A stretch of 64,000 bases of DNA from an uncultured Paracoccaceae bacterium (GTDB lineage: Bacteria > Pseudomonadota > Alphaproteobacteria > Rhodobacterales > Rhodobacteraceae): NCBI GenBank assembly GCA_947492475.1, contig CANLNM010000007.1, forward strand, positions 1-64,000. The letters run 5' to 3'. The notes below the pieces were generated by a model. That model was not told where the DNA came from. It worked only from the letters and a program-made list of their open reading frames with translations, and did not search any database. Both the position numbers and the translations under genes were made by a program. Positions 16,740 through 26,071 of the stretch are shown here, in pieces; the stretch's first letter is position 1, and each line of letters begins with the position of its first letter.

Positions 16740-18131
16740 TTAGTAGCGGTAATGTTCGGGTTTAAACGGCCCCTCTTGGGTCACGCCGATGTAATCCGCT
16801 TGCTCTTTGTTCAGCGAAGACAGTTTCACACCAATGCGATCAAGGTGCAGGCGCGCAACCTTTTCATCCAGATGTTTGGGCAGGATGTAGACGTCGTTTT
16901 TGTATTCGTCGCCTTTGGTCCACAGCTCAATCTGGGCCAGAACCTGATTGGTGAACGACGCGGACATTACAAAGGATGGATGGCCCGTTGCGTTGCCAAG
17001 GTTCAGCAAACGACCCTCAGACAGCAGGATCAACCGATTGCCAGACGGCATTTCGATCATATCAACTTGCTCTTTGATATTGGTCCATTTGTGGTTTTTC
17101 AGATTTGCGACCTGAATTTCATTGTCGAAGTGACCGATATTGCCAACAATCGCCATGTCTTTCATTTCGCGCATATGTTCGATGCGGATCACGTCTTTGT
17201 TGCCGGTGGTGGTGATGAACACGTCTGCGCGGTCAACCACGTCTTCCAGACGGACAACTTCGAACCCGTCCATGGCCGCCTGAAGCGCGCAAATCGGATC
17301 GATTTCGGTCACTTGAACGCGCGCGCCTGCACCCGCCAATGACGCGGCAGAGCCTTTGCCCACATCGCCATACCCACAGACAACCGCAACCTTACCGGCC
17401 AGCATGGTATCGGTCGCACGGCGAATGCCATCAACCAGCGATTCCTTGCAGCCATATTTGTTGTCGAATTTCGACTTGGTCACGGAATCGTTCACGTTGA
17501 TCGCGGGGAACGGCAACTGACCTTGTTTTACCAGATCATACAGACGGTGAACGCCGGTTGTTGTTTCCTCAGATACACCTTTGATCTGATCGCGCATTTT
17601 GGTGAACCAGCCCGGGGACGCCGCCATACGTTTTTTGATCTGGGCGAAAATCGCTTCTTCTTCTTCCGAAGTGGGCACAGCGATCAGGTTTTCTTCGCCG
17701 TTTTCGACGCGTGCGCCCAGCAAAATGTACAACGTCGCGTCGCCGCCATCGTCCAAAATCAGGTTCGGACCCTCAGGGAACATGAACGACCGGTCCAAGT
17801 AATCCCAATGTTCAACCAGTGACTGACCTTTGATCGCAAAAACCGGCGTACCGCTTTCGGCGATGGCAGCGGCTGCGTGGTCCTGGGTCGAAAAGATGTT
17901 GCATGACGCCCAGCGCACATCCGCACCCAAGGCCACCAATGTTTCGATCAACACAGCGGTTTGGATCGTCATGTGCAGCGACCCAACGATGCGCGATCCG
18001 GCCAGTGGTTTGGTTTCGCCATATTCCGCTCGCAGCGCCATCAGGCCCGGCATTTCGGTTTCTGCGATGTCCAGCTCTTTGCGGCCAAACGCGGCCAATG
18101 AGATGTCTTTTACGATGTAGTCTTGCGACAT
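16740..18131 (-). CDS. ahcY: adenosylhomocysteinase
   Basis: AhcY splits S-adenosylhomocysteine into adenosine and homocysteine, clearing the product of all SAM-dependent methylations. The 463-residue protein has the NAD-binding motif [11 protein letters not shown], the conserved [11 protein letters not shown] region early on, and the C-terminal KPEHYRY. I use ATG 18131, preceded by AGGAACAGGTA, instead of an ATG 21 bases earlier. If the imported betaine feeds methyl groups in this organism, AhcY would belong to the same methyl cycle, but it is 10 kb away and nothing ties them directly. The 195 bases before the gene show no riboswitch I could recognise. Confidence 0.95.
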   Translation of the reverse strand: MSQDYIVKDISLAAFGRKELDIAETEMPGLMALRAEYGETKPLAGSRIVGSLHMTIQTAVLIETLVALGADVRWASCNIFSTQDHAAAAIAESGTPVFAIKGQSLVEHWDYLDRSFMFPEGPNLILDDGGDATLYILLGARVENGEENLIAVPTSEEEEAIFAQIKKRMAASPGWFTKMRDQIKGVSEETTTGVHRLYDLVKQGQLPFPAINVNDSVTKSKFDNKYGCKESLVDGIRRATDTMLAGKVAVVCGYGDVGKGSAASLAGAGARVQVTEIDPICALQAAMDGFEVVRLEDVVDRADVFITTTGNKDVIRIEHMREMKDMAIVGNIGHFDNEIQVANLKNHKWTNIKEQVDMIEMPSGNRLILLSEGRLLNLGNATGHPSFVMSASFTNQVLAQIELWTKGDEYKNDVYILPKHLDEKVARLHLDRIGVKLSSLNKEQADYIGVTQEGPFKPEHYRY

Positions 18132-18326
18132 TACCTGTTCCTGCTTCAGCATTCAGTTGGCGGTGTCTTAGCACTTGCATCAATGTCCGGCAACAAAGCC
18201 GTTTTTGATCCCAGCGCCACACCACATCTGGTTCTTGCGCGCAAAAAATTGACATTTTCTTGATTTTTCACAGCCATCTGGCAATAATTAACCAAGATTA
18301 ACAAAATAATAATCGAGGCAGTAAAC

Positions 18327-19064
18327 ATGAAACGGACCAGAGCATCCGTCCTTGAGCTATTCAAGGAACGCGGCCGCGGCGCTGAGATTGGCGTTTTTGC
18401 TGGCAACTTTACCAAACGTATCCTGCGTCAGGTGAACCCAACCAAACTCTACCTGATTGACCCATGGGTTAACTTTGATGATCCCGGTCTGGAAAAATCC
18501 TGGTACGGGAAAGAGTCTAAATATGACATGGAACAGATGTATCAGGATCTGACCGAACAATTTTCCAGACGTGCGGCCAATGGTCAGGTCGAATTTCTAC
18601 GCGGCAAAACCGCAGACATGATGCATCACATCGAGGATAATTCGCTGGATTTCGTCTATGTGGATGGGGACCATCGATACGACGCCGTGAAAATCGACAT
18701 CGAAATGGCCTATCAAAAGGTCAAACCCGGCGGACATATTGCCGTGGATGACCACGTTTTGGGATATTGGTGGGAAGACGGCGTCGTGCGTGCGGTCAAC
18801 GAATTTGTTGGGCGTTATCCACGTGATATCAGCATTGTGGCCTGTGATGAAAATCAGGTGGTTTTGCAGCGCCATACGACTGACATTGCAAATGGTTTGA
18901 CCGACGATGCCCCCGATTTCGAAGACATCGAAACCGTAGCAGAGGCATTGATGCCCCAAGAGCCACAAATCGCGGCAAACACAGCCCTACCTGAGGAAAA
19001 GCCACAGGGGTTGGTGTTACGCATGTCCAGTTTGTTTGGCCGTTCCTCCACAGCCGAAGTGTAA
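18327..19064 (+). CDS. class I SAM-dependent methyltransferase (Methyltransf_24 type)
   Basis: The 245-residue protein has the first SAM-binding motif GAEIGVFAGNFTKRI near residues 18-32, then YLIDPW and DFVYVDGDHRYDAV, the pattern of Methyltransf_24 proteins that often modify sugars or small molecules. The last 60 residues are low-complexity and probably disordered. The substrate is unknown. It is a single gene, divergent from ahcY, with an AT-rich 174-base upstream region; the start ATG has a weak GAGGCAG ribosome binding site. Confidence 0.75.
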   Translation: MKRTRASVLELFKERGRGAEIGVFAGNFTKRILRQVNPTKLYLIDPWVNFDDPGLEKSWYGKESKYDMEQMYQDLTEQFSRRAANGQVEFLRGKTADMMHHIEDNSLDFVYVDGDHRYDAVKIDIEMAYQKVKPGGHIAVDDHVLGYWWEDGVVRAVNEFVGRYPRDISIVACDENQVVLQRHTTDIANGLTDDAPDFEDIETVAEALMPQEPQIAANTALPEEKPQGLVLRMSSLFGRSSTAEV

Positions 19065-19127
19065 CCAAAAAAGGTTGCTAGAAACGCCGGTGCGGTTTAG
19101 CCAGATTTAACGCCACGGAGTATGTGT

Positions 19128-19724
19128 ATGCCTGCGAAAACAGCGCGTGCTTGGCAACGTATGTTGTCAGGCCGTCGACTTGATCTTCTTGATCCGACAC
19201 CAATGGACATCGAAATTGACGACATCGCCCATGGGCTGGCCTTTGTTGCGCGGTGGAATGGCCAAACCAAAGGCGATTTCGCCTATTCGGTGGCCGAGCA
19301 TTCGTTGCTGGTCGAACAGATTTTCACGCGCCAAAACCCCAAAGCACCGGTCAAATGGCGTCTGGCCGCATTGCTGCACGACGCGCCAGAATACGTCATC
19401 GGCGACATGATTTCACCGGTAAAGGCCGCCGTTGGACCCAGCTATGGCGAACTGGATGATCGGTTGATGGCCGCCATTCACATCCGGTTCGGGTTGCCAG
19501 CCAAGGTGCCCGTAAGCGTTAAAAAACAGATCAAACGAGCAGACAAGGTCAGCGCATGGCTAGAGGCCACGCAAATCGCGGGATTTACCGAAGCAGAAGC
19601 GAACAAGTTTTTTGGCAAAATCGACCCGAACTGGGCGCAAAACTGCGAAATCCGCCTGCGACCACCTGTCGAAACACGTGCTGAATTTACCCTGAAACAC
19701 GCAGAATTGTTGAATGCATTATGA
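19128..19724 (+). CDS. HD-domain phosphohydrolase (YfbR-like)
   Basis: This 198-residue protein has an HD domain: the first His is in VAEHSLLVE, the HD pair is in LLHDAPEYVIGDM, and the last Asp is in KRADKVSAW. Similar proteins are 5'-deoxynucleotidases (YfbR) or related metal-dependent phosphohydrolases. I choose ATG 19128, which is 7 bases after GGAG; an ATG at 19122 is too close to it. The gene overlaps the GNAT gene by four bases. Confidence 0.78.
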   Translation: MPAKTARAWQRMLSGRRLDLLDPTPMDIEIDDIAHGLAFVARWNGQTKGDFAYSVAEHSLLVEQIFTRQNPKAPVKWRLAALLHDAPEYVIGDMISPVKAAVGPSYGELDDRLMAAIHIRFGLPAKVPVSVKKQIKRADKVSAWLEATQIAGFTEAEANKFFGKIDPNWAQNCEIRLRPPVETRAEFTLKHAELLNAL

Positions 19725-20215
19725 CCCAGATTCACATTGATCGCGCCGGGGCGGTGGATGCTCGGGACATGGCCGAACTGCTAAACGAAATCATCAAAAT
19801 CGGCGGCACGACGGCCTATCAACGTCAACGCAGCAAAGACGATATGATCGAGAAAATGCAATCGGGCGGTGCGCGGTCTGTGTGGCATGTCGCACGGGAT
19901 GATCGCGGGACGCTGTTGGGGTTTCAGTGGGTTGCGCCCATGTCAGATGACCACCCAGAAGCCGCGATTATCGCCAGTTTTGTGCGTGTGGGTGCGACCG
20001 GATTGGGGATTGGCAGCAAGTTATTTGATGCAACGCGCACAGCTGCAGCCAAAGAGGGCTTTGATTGGATCGACGCCACCATACGCGCCGACAATGAAAG
20101 CGGTCTGACCTATTATCAAAGCCGTGGATTTGAGACCTATAAAACCGATCCAACCGCACAATTGTCAGACGGGACAATCGTCGGCACGATCAGCAAACGT
20201 TACGATCTGAAATAG
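19721..20215 (+). CDS. GNAT family N-acetyltransferase
   Basis: A 164-residue GNAT fold. The acetyl-CoA loop is at about residues 92-101 (VGATGLGIGSKLF), and a YYQSRGFETYK motif lies near the end. Such enzymes acetylate amines on small molecules or proteins; some close relatives act as L-amino-acid or phosphinothricin-type acetyltransferases. The substrate is not readable here. It is translationally coupled to the HD-domain gene and ends one base before the regA stop. Confidence 0.82.
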   Translation: MTQIHIDRAGAVDARDMAELLNEIIKIGGTTAYQRQRSKDDMIEKMQSGGARSVWHVARDDRGTLLGFQWVAPMSDDHPEAAIIASFVRVGATGLGIGSKLFDATRTAAAKEGFDWIDATIRADNESGLTYYQSRGFETYKTDPTAQLSDGTIVGTISKRYDLK

Positions 20216-20216
20216 G

Positions 20217-20768
20217 CTATCTCGGGCTGCGTTTTGCCAGAATGCGCTGCAAAGTCCGGCGATGCATATTCAACCGACGTGCCGTTTCGGACACGTTGCG
20301 ATCGCACAACTCATAGACCCGCTGAATGTGTTCCCAACGGACGCGATCCGCGCTCATTGGGTTTTCGGGCGGGGGTGGCAATTCATCTGGTTTGGCCAGC
20401 AATGCGTTGGTGACATCCGTCGCATCCGCCGGTTTAGAGAGGTAATCTGTCGCACCAATTTTGACCGCTGCCACGGCTGTTGCGATGGCTCCGTATCCGG
20501 TCAGGACCACAATTCGGCTGTCTGGGCGACGTTCGCGCAGTGTTTCCACCACATCCAACCCATTGCCGTCCTCTAGACGTAGGTCAACCACTGCATAGGC
20601 GGGTGGCCGTGCTGTTGCGATGGCCTTACCTGCGGCAACAGACCCGGCCATTTCTACTGAAAAACCACGTTTTTCCATGGCCTTAGCTAAACGGCGCAAA
20701 AATGGTTCGTCGTCGTCAACCAACAATAACGAAGGATCTTCGCCAAGCTCAAACGCTTCACTTCCCAC
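20217..20768 (-). CDS. regA: RegA/PrrA/ActR redox response regulator
   Basis: RegA is the DNA-binding partner of RegB and controls photosynthesis, respiration, CO2 and N2 fixation genes in Rhodobacterales. The 183 residues comprise a receiver domain with acidic pocket DDD, phospho-acceptor Asp in VVDLRLEDGNG and Lys in LSKPAD, a short proline-rich linker (PPPPENP), and a Fis-type helix-turn-helix NVSETARRLNMHRRTLQRIL. GTG 20768 is preferred because GGAAGGA lies 6 bases upstream; a TTG two codons earlier would overlap that site. It follows senC in one transcription unit, facing regB. Confidence 0.93.
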   Translation of the reverse strand: MGSEAFELGEDPSLLLVDDDEPFLRRLAKAMEKRGFSVEMAGSVAAGKAIATARPPAYAVVDLRLEDGNGLDVVETLRERRPDSRIVVLTGYGAIATAVAAVKIGATDYLSKPADATDVTNALLAKPDELPPPPENPMSADRVRWEHIQRVYELCDRNVSETARRLNMHRRTLQRILAKRSPR

Positions 20769-20834
20769 AAGCAATCCTTCCCCATTTCATTTTGTTAATC
20801 TGGAAACTAATCCGCCAGACTAACAAGGTCAATT

Positions 20835-21452
20835 CTAGGTCGCCGCTTCCACAAAGCATTGCAGCACATCTGCCATTTCTTCTGGCTCCATTTCCCGGCG
20901 GAAAAAGTCGACAAAACCTTCTTCGGGCAACATCAAATAGGTAAATGTCGAATGGTCCACCAGATAGTATTCTGGATCACCCTCTTGCTTGGCGTAATAG
21001 GTTTTATAAGCCTGAGAAGCCGCTGCAACTTGTTCTTCTGTTCCCGTAAGCCCTAGCATCCGCTCATGAAAATTCTCTGTGAACTCTTTCATGACCTCAG
21101 GGGTGTCTCGGGCAGGGTCAATCGTGATGAACACAGGTTGCACTTCTACGCCGCGATCGTCCAGTTCATAGATGGCCTGGGCGTTGCGCATATTGTCCAT
21201 TGGGCAAATATCCGGGCAGAACGTGTATCCGAAATATACCAAAGTTGGGCTGGTGATCACATCTTGGTCGGTCACTTCTACACCGTCTTCGTTCACCAAT
21301 GTGAACGGCCCGCCAATCGCGCCGCCCGCTGCTTGGCTTTGACGGCATTGCGCAAACTTATCATCCGGTTTCAGGAAAGACGTCACCGCAAAGGTTACGC
21401 CAACCAACGCAGCTATTCCAACTGTCGCACCAATCGCCAGAGCCTTTGACAT
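20835..21452 (-). CDS. senC: SCO1/SenC/PrrC copper chaperone
   Basis: This 205-residue membrane-anchored protein (membrane segment at about residues 5-27) has a thioredoxin-like domain with the copper-binding CPDIC motif and the distal His in VDHSTF. SCO/SenC proteins deliver copper to cytochrome c oxidase, and PrrC is proposed to link oxidase activity to RegB signalling. The order senC-regA, divergent from regB, is the arrangement known from Rhodobacter. Confidence 0.93.
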   Translation of the reverse strand: MSKALAIGATVGIAALVGVTFAVTSFLKPDDKFAQCRQSQAAGGAIGGPFTLVNEDGVEVTDQDVITSPTLVYFGYTFCPDICPMDNMRNAQAIYELDDRGVEVQPVFITIDPARDTPEVMKEFTENFHERMLGLTGTEEQVAAASQAYKTYYAKQEGDPEYYLVDHSTFTYLMLPEEGFVDFFRREMEPEEMADVLQCFVEAAT

Positions 21453-21533
21453 ATCTTACCCTTTTCTCACATTGTACATTCGATGCACGTTTAGCAACGT
21501 GCGCAGCAGACGCAAGATGACAGGTTATCACAT

Positions 21534-22919
21534 ATGTCCGCCACAGAATTTCAGTTGTTCCAAGAGCATCGCCAACGGGAATGGGTACGGTTGCGCACCT
21601 TGGTTCTGTTGCGTTGGATTGCGATCATAGGTCAGACCGTCGCGATCTTTGTTGCAATCAACGTTTACAACTTGAAATTCGAATATGGGCTTGCTGCGAT
21701 GACAGTCGGGGCGTCGGTCATCGCAAATCTGTTTTCGATATTTTTATACCCTGAAAACAAACGCTTGTCTGGACGAGAAACATTTCTGATGTTGGTGTTC
21801 GACATTTTGCAACTTGGGTTGCTGTTGTTTTTAACTGGTGGGCTTCACAACCCGTTTGCATTGCTAATGATGGCGCCTGTGACCATCGCAGCGACGGCGC
21901 TCAGATTGCAAAATACGGTGATTTTGGGTGGCATCACCATCGTGATCATAACTGCGTTATCGTTCTATTATATGCCGCTGACGTCAGATTCCGGGTTTCC
22001 GTTGATCCTGCCGGGGCTGTTTCGATTTGGGTATTGGCTGGCGCTGGTGGTCGGGATCATCTTTATGTCCGGCTATACCCGTCGCGTGACCGTCGAAATG
22101 CAAACCATGGGCGACGCGTTGGTGGCCACCCAGCTGGCCCTGACTCGCGAACAAAAACTAACGGATTTAGGGGGGGTTGTTGCCGCCGCCGCCCATGAAT
22201 TGGGCACACCTTTGGCGACGATCAAATTGGTCAGTTCCGAACTGATGGAAGAGCTGGACACAAACCAAGAGCTGTTTGACGACGCAAAGTTAATCCGTGA
22301 TCAGGCTGATCGGTGCCGTGATATTTTACGCTCAATGGGACGGGCGGGGAAAGACGATCAACACCTGAAGCAAGCGCCTTTGGAGACTGTGGTACGAGAG
22401 GCCGGTGATCCACATCAAAACCGTGGCAAATCGGTTATTTATGACATTTACCCGGCTGAAGGTGCCGCGTCTCGTCAGCCGCTGATGTTTCGTCGGCCAG
22501 AAATCATCCATGGCCTGCGCAATCTGATCCAAAATGCCGTCGATTTTTCGAATACGCGTGTCCATATCGATTGCGAATGGAACGATGAAACCGTGTCGAT
22601 CCGCATTTCAGACGATGGCGATGGATTTTCACCGCATGTGATCAGTCGCATTGGGGATCCGTTTATGCGGCGGCGGCGGTCCGCAGATCTAAACGATCAA
22701 CGTCCGGGATACGAAGGGATGGGCATGGGTCTGTTCATCGCAAAAACATTGCTGGAACGGACGGGTGCCAAGCTGCGGTTCACCAATCGTGGCGACTTTG
22801 GCGATCCGGATGCCCCCAAAGGCGCGTTGGTTTGGGTGGAATGGCCGCGCTCATTGATCGAACCCAAGCAAAATGTTGCCAACAAAGGGTTAGGGGAAAA
22901 CCATCCCTTCACCGGTTAG
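21534..22919 (+). CDS. regB: RegB/PrrB/ActS redox sensor kinase
   Basis: The 461-residue sensor has six membrane segments in the first 180 residues. The motif GGLHNPF (residues 102-108), the ubiquinone-binding sequence known in RegB, is intact. The phospho-acceptor His221 lies in AAHELGTPLATIK, and a conserved Cys261 (QADRCRDILRSM) corresponds to the redox-active Cys of RegB. A HATPase domain with GMGMGLFIAK completes it. It phosphorylates RegA when the quinone pool is reduced. The start codon at 21534 leaves only 81 bases to senC, holding both divergent promoters. Confidence 0.95.
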   Translation: MSATEFQLFQEHRQREWVRLRTLVLLRWIAIIGQTVAIFVAINVYNLKFEYGLAAMTVGASVIANLFSIFLYPENKRLSGRETFLMLVFDILQLGLLLFLTGGLHNPFALLMMAPVTIAATALRLQNTVILGGITIVIITALSFYYMPLTSDSGFPLILPGLFRFGYWLALVVGIIFMSGYTRRVTVEMQTMGDALVATQLALTREQKLTDLGGVVAAAAHELGTPLATIKLVSSELMEELDTNQELFDDAKLIRDQADRCRDILRSMGRAGKDDQHLKQAPLETVVREAGDPHQNRGKSVIYDIYPAEGAASRQPLMFRRPEIIHGLRNLIQNAVDFSNTRVHIDCEWNDETVSIRISDDGDGFSPHVISRIGDPFMRRRRSADLNDQRPGYEGMGMGLFIAKTLLERTGAKLRFTNRGDFGDPDAPKGALVWVEWPRSLIEPKQNVANKGLGENHPFTG

Positions 22920-22984
22920 GACCATTTAACGTCGAATTAACCAATCCAAACGACTCTAGATTCGGTTTAAAGGAGTCGCCCGGC

Positions 22985-24598
22985 ATGCTGTCGTCATTTA
23001 ATTTTCAGCTTTTGTTCGTTTCCGTTGCATCAATTTTGTCCGCAGGGATTATTCTGGCTCTGACGGCGTGGATTTTTGATAAAAAGCGGATGAACGCACG
23101 GCAATTGCTAAAAGAGGTCGAAGGTCAGGCCGTTTTTCTCTTTGACGACACCGATTTGATCGATGCAACACCCGAAGCCCAGCGCCTGTTCGGCGACAAA
23201 ACCAGCGACCGGCCGGATTGGGAACATTTCCTCGCTCTGTTGTCACCGCGATATCCGGAACTGCGATCCCGTTTGGAAAAACTAGCGGATGAAAGCCAGA
23301 TCACCATCCACCCCAAGGACGATGAAACAGGCTGGATCGAGGCGGAATATTGGGATGGCCTGGCGCGCATAACATTGCATGACAGCACCCAAGACGCCCA
23401 TTACGGCATGAGCGCTATCGCCATCGACGCGCTGGAGGATGAGTTAAACACATTGCGCAGCCTTGCCGAAGATGCGCCGCAACTGATTTGGAAACAAGAA
23501 GAAGAAGGCGCAATCACATGGGCTAACCGTGCATATCTAACGCTTGCTGATGCCCTGCACCCTTCTGCCACACCGGGCGTAACCGCTTGGCCTCCGGCGA
23601 AAATATTTGAAACAATCGGCCCCGCACCTGCGCATGGTCAACCCAGCGTCAGACGTGTGGCGATCCGCATCCCGGGCGCAACAGACGAGGATTGGTTCGA
23701 AGTGACCAGCATGCGACGCGGCACCGGATCGATTCATTTTGCGATGGACTCCAACAGCACAGTTCGCGCCGAAGTCGCCCAGCGCCACTTCGTGCAAACT
23801 CTGACAAAAACCTTTGCCAATCTGTCCACCGGAATCGCGATTTTTGATCGGCAGCGAAAACTCGTCATGTTCAACCCAGCGCTGTTAGATCTGACAAATT
23901 TACCGGTCGAATTTCTCAGCGCCCGCCCCCAGATCCAAGCAATGCTCGATCGATTGAGAGAGGGCCGGATGTTGCCTGAGCCCAAGGATTATGTCAGCTG
24001 GCGGGATCAAATGACCGCCTTGGAAAACGCGGCGACAAATGGGACCTATAGCGAACATTGGACGCTTCCGGGCGGGCAAACTTATCGTGTCACCGGTCGT
24101 CCACACCCCGACGGAGCCATCGCATTTTTGTTCGAAGATATCAGCGCTGAAATTTCCCTAACTCGCAGATTTCGCTCAGAAATTGAGCTTGGTCATGCGG
24201 TGTTGGACCAAGTTCAAGAGGCCATCGCGGTTTTCTCCGGCTCTGGGACATTGACGATGACAAACAAAGCATACCGCGAGCTGTGGGAATCCCTTCCCGA
24301 AACCACGCTAACCGACATTCGTTTGACCGAAGAACTGCACAGCTGGCAAAATAGCTGCACTCCCAGCTCTGTCTGGGTAGAGCTGCGGGGGTTTCTGGAT
24401 GACCCATTATCCCAACAAGAAGAATGGACCAAAGCCACACGCATGAAAGACGGAAGGATGCTGAACTGCCGTTGCAAAACCTTACCTGGCGGATCGGTCA
24501 TGTTCGGGTTCAGCCCGGGGAATTCTGCACGCATTCCCGCGCTGGGTGAACATGATTTCCGTTCCACCCGTTCAGAAGAGATTCCAGCGACCGCATGA
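22985..24598 (+). CDS. membrane-anchored PAS-domain protein, no kinase domain
   Basis: The 537-residue protein has one N-terminal membrane segment (about residues 8-27) and then PAS-like modules around residues 40-130, 165-260, 280-390 and 405-500. I see no H-box, HATPase, GGDEF or EAL motif, and the protein ends soon after the last PAS region. It could sense a signal and act on a partner protein. ATG 22985, 9 bases after AAGGAG, is the likely start; the longer frame overlaps regB. It lies 66 bases downstream of regB on the same strand, so a link to redox signalling is possible but only inferred. Confidence 0.72.
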   Translation: MLSSFNFQLLFVSVASILSAGIILALTAWIFDKKRMNARQLLKEVEGQAVFLFDDTDLIDATPEAQRLFGDKTSDRPDWEHFLALLSPRYPELRSRLEKLADESQITIHPKDDETGWIEAEYWDGLARITLHDSTQDAHYGMSAIAIDALEDELNTLRSLAEDAPQLIWKQEEEGAITWANRAYLTLADALHPSATPGVTAWPPAKIFETIGPAPAHGQPSVRRVAIRIPGATDEDWFEVTSMRRGTGSIHFAMDSNSTVRAEVAQRHFVQTLTKTFANLSTGIAIFDRQRKLVMFNPALLDLTNLPVEFLSARPQIQAMLDRLREGRMLPEPKDYVSWRDQMTALENAATNGTYSEHWTLPGGQTYRVTGRPHPDGAIAFLFEDISAEISLTRRFRSEIELGHAVLDQVQEAIAVFSGSGTLTMTNKAYRELWESLPETTLTDIRLTEELHSWQNSCTPSSVWVELRGFLDDPLSQQEEWTKATRMKDGRMLNCRCKTLPGGSVMFGFSPGNSARIPALGEHDFRSTRSEEIPATA

Positions 24599-24639
24599 TT
24601 TAGCTTGAAGCTGCCGAAGCAGCCAATAAACATGTGGTT

Positions 24640-25104
24640 ATGACATGGCATTCGGGTACGATTTCTCTCAAAGATGAACGGGCGACGATCGAATTGGCGG
24701 ATCTCATCGCTCCTGCGCTCAAACTTGGCGACACCTTACTGCTGTCTGGGGCGATCGGCGCCGGAAAATCCTTTTTCTCACGCGCAATAATCAGACATAT
24801 TTTCGGGCAAGATACCGAAGTACCTTCGCCAACTTTCACCTTGGTCCAGACCTATTCCAACGATGAAACTGAGGTTTGGCATTGTGATTTGTATCGGTTG
24901 CTGAACCCCGATGACATTTTTGAACTCGGCCTGGATGAGGCGTTTGAAACCGCGATTTGCCTCATCGAATGGCCGGACCGTTTGGGTCAGGATGCGCCTG
25001 AAAACGCTCTGAATTTGGAGTTCAGAGCAGAGACTACAGGGCATTCGGTGCAAATTTCCGGACCGGACTCTTGGTCGCAATTGTTTGGGGCGCGCAGTGA
25101 CTGA
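24640..25104 (+). CDS. tsaE: tRNA threonylcarbamoyl adenosine biosynthesis ATPase
   Basis: TsaE is the ATPase that cycles the TsaBD complex during t6A formation. The 154-residue protein has the P-loop GAIGAGKSFF, the VPSPTFTLV switch region and HCDLYRL, all standard. The start is uncertain: ATG 24640 and GTG 24634 are both possible and neither has a clear ribosome binding site. It overlaps the following kinase gene by 8 bases, an arrangement that recurs in Alphaproteobacteria. Confidence 0.93.
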   Translation: MTWHSGTISLKDERATIELADLIAPALKLGDTLLLSGAIGAGKSFFSRAIIRHIFGQDTEVPSPTFTLVQTYSNDETEVWHCDLYRLLNPDDIFELGLDEAFETAICLIEWPDRLGQDAPENALNLEFRAETTGHSVQISGPDSWSQLFGARSD

Positions 25105-26071
25105 TCGCGGACAAATACTCAGCACTTTTTTGTTGAAATCTGGTTTTTCCAGCTGGAACAGGCAACCGCTGACCGGTGATGCCTCAAGTCGTAGATATGA
25201 ACGCCTCACAAACGGTGAAAAGACCCGTATTTTAATGGATTGTCCGCCCGAATTGGACCAATCTTTGGGTCGATTTATTTCTGTTTCGTCCCTCTTGAAC
25301 AATGCGGGTTTGTGCGCTCCTGCGATTGAACATTGTGATGAAAATCAAGGGTTTGTCATCATGGAGGACCTTGGCGCATTAACCTATGCAAATTGGTTGT
25401 CTGCCCCCGAAACCGATGAAACCCAATTATACCTCGCCACGGTGGATGTGTTTGAACGGTTAAACGAAATTCAGATTCCGACTGACTTTGACCGGCTAGA
25501 CCCGCCTCATGCGGCGCAAATGATTACCCCCGCTTTGGATTGGTATGCCACACATGCCTGCACAGATGCGAAGAATGCCATAATTTCAGAGCTGGAAACT
25601 GTTCTTGCGCATGTCGCCCCTCACCCTAATACCTTTGCGTTACGGGATTTTCATGCAGAAAACTTGATCTGGCGCCCTGACCAATCGGGGCTCGCGAAAA
25701 TTGGATTGTTGGATTTCCAAGATGCCGTCGCTGCGCAGGCCACTTACGATGTTGTTTCATTGTTAACGGATGCCCGGCGCGATGTGGACGACCACGCCGT
25801 AATGGCAACAAAATCAGCGATGATGCGCGCGCTAAGTCAAGACAAAGACGAATTTGACGCTGAATTTGCCGCGGTCAGCATACAGCGCAACCTTCGGATC
25901 CTTGGGATTTTTGCGCGGCTGGCTGAAAGAGACGGCAAAACCAGATACCTCGAATTTATGCCACGCGTTTGGCGTCATATTGACGACGCTTTAAACCACC
26001 CGGTCATGACGACGCTTCGGCCGCTCGTTCAAGATGCATTCCTTTCCCCTCAGGAAAAATATTCGCGATGA
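25097..26071 (+). CDS. amgK: AmgK-like sugar kinase (cell-wall recycling)
   Basis: This 324-residue protein has the aminoglycoside-phosphotransferase fold, with LTGDASSRRYERL at the start, the catalytic loop LRDFHAENLIW and the metal-binding LLDFQDA. AmgK phosphorylates the anomeric carbon of N-acetylmuramate and N-acetylglucosamine in the recycling route that bypasses early fosfomycin-sensitive steps. The assignment is strengthened by the adjacent MurU-like gene, which overlaps by four bases. GTG 25097 gives the family-typical start; it overlaps the tsaE stop. Confidence 0.8.
   Translation: MTDRGQILSTFLLKSGFSSWNRQPLTGDASSRRYERLTNGEKTRILMDCPPELDQSLGRFISVSSLLNNAGLCAPAIEHCDENQGFVIMEDLGALTYANWLSAPETDETQLYLATVDVFERLNEIQIPTDFDRLDPPHAAQMITPALDWYATHACTDAKNAIISELETVLAHVAPHPNTFALRDFHAENLIWRPDQSGLAKIGLLDFQDAVAAQATYDVVSLLTDARRDVDDHAVMATKSAMMRALSQDKDEFDAEFAAVSIQRNLRILGIFARLAERDGKTRYLEFMPRVWRHIDDALNHPVMTTLRPLVQDAFLSPQEKYSR

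Noticed and set aside
18132..18326. A SAH or SAM riboswitch before ahcY
   Set aside because: I could not find the conserved core or matching stems of SAH, SAM-II, SAM-V or SAM-SAH classes; a covariance search would be the decisive test.
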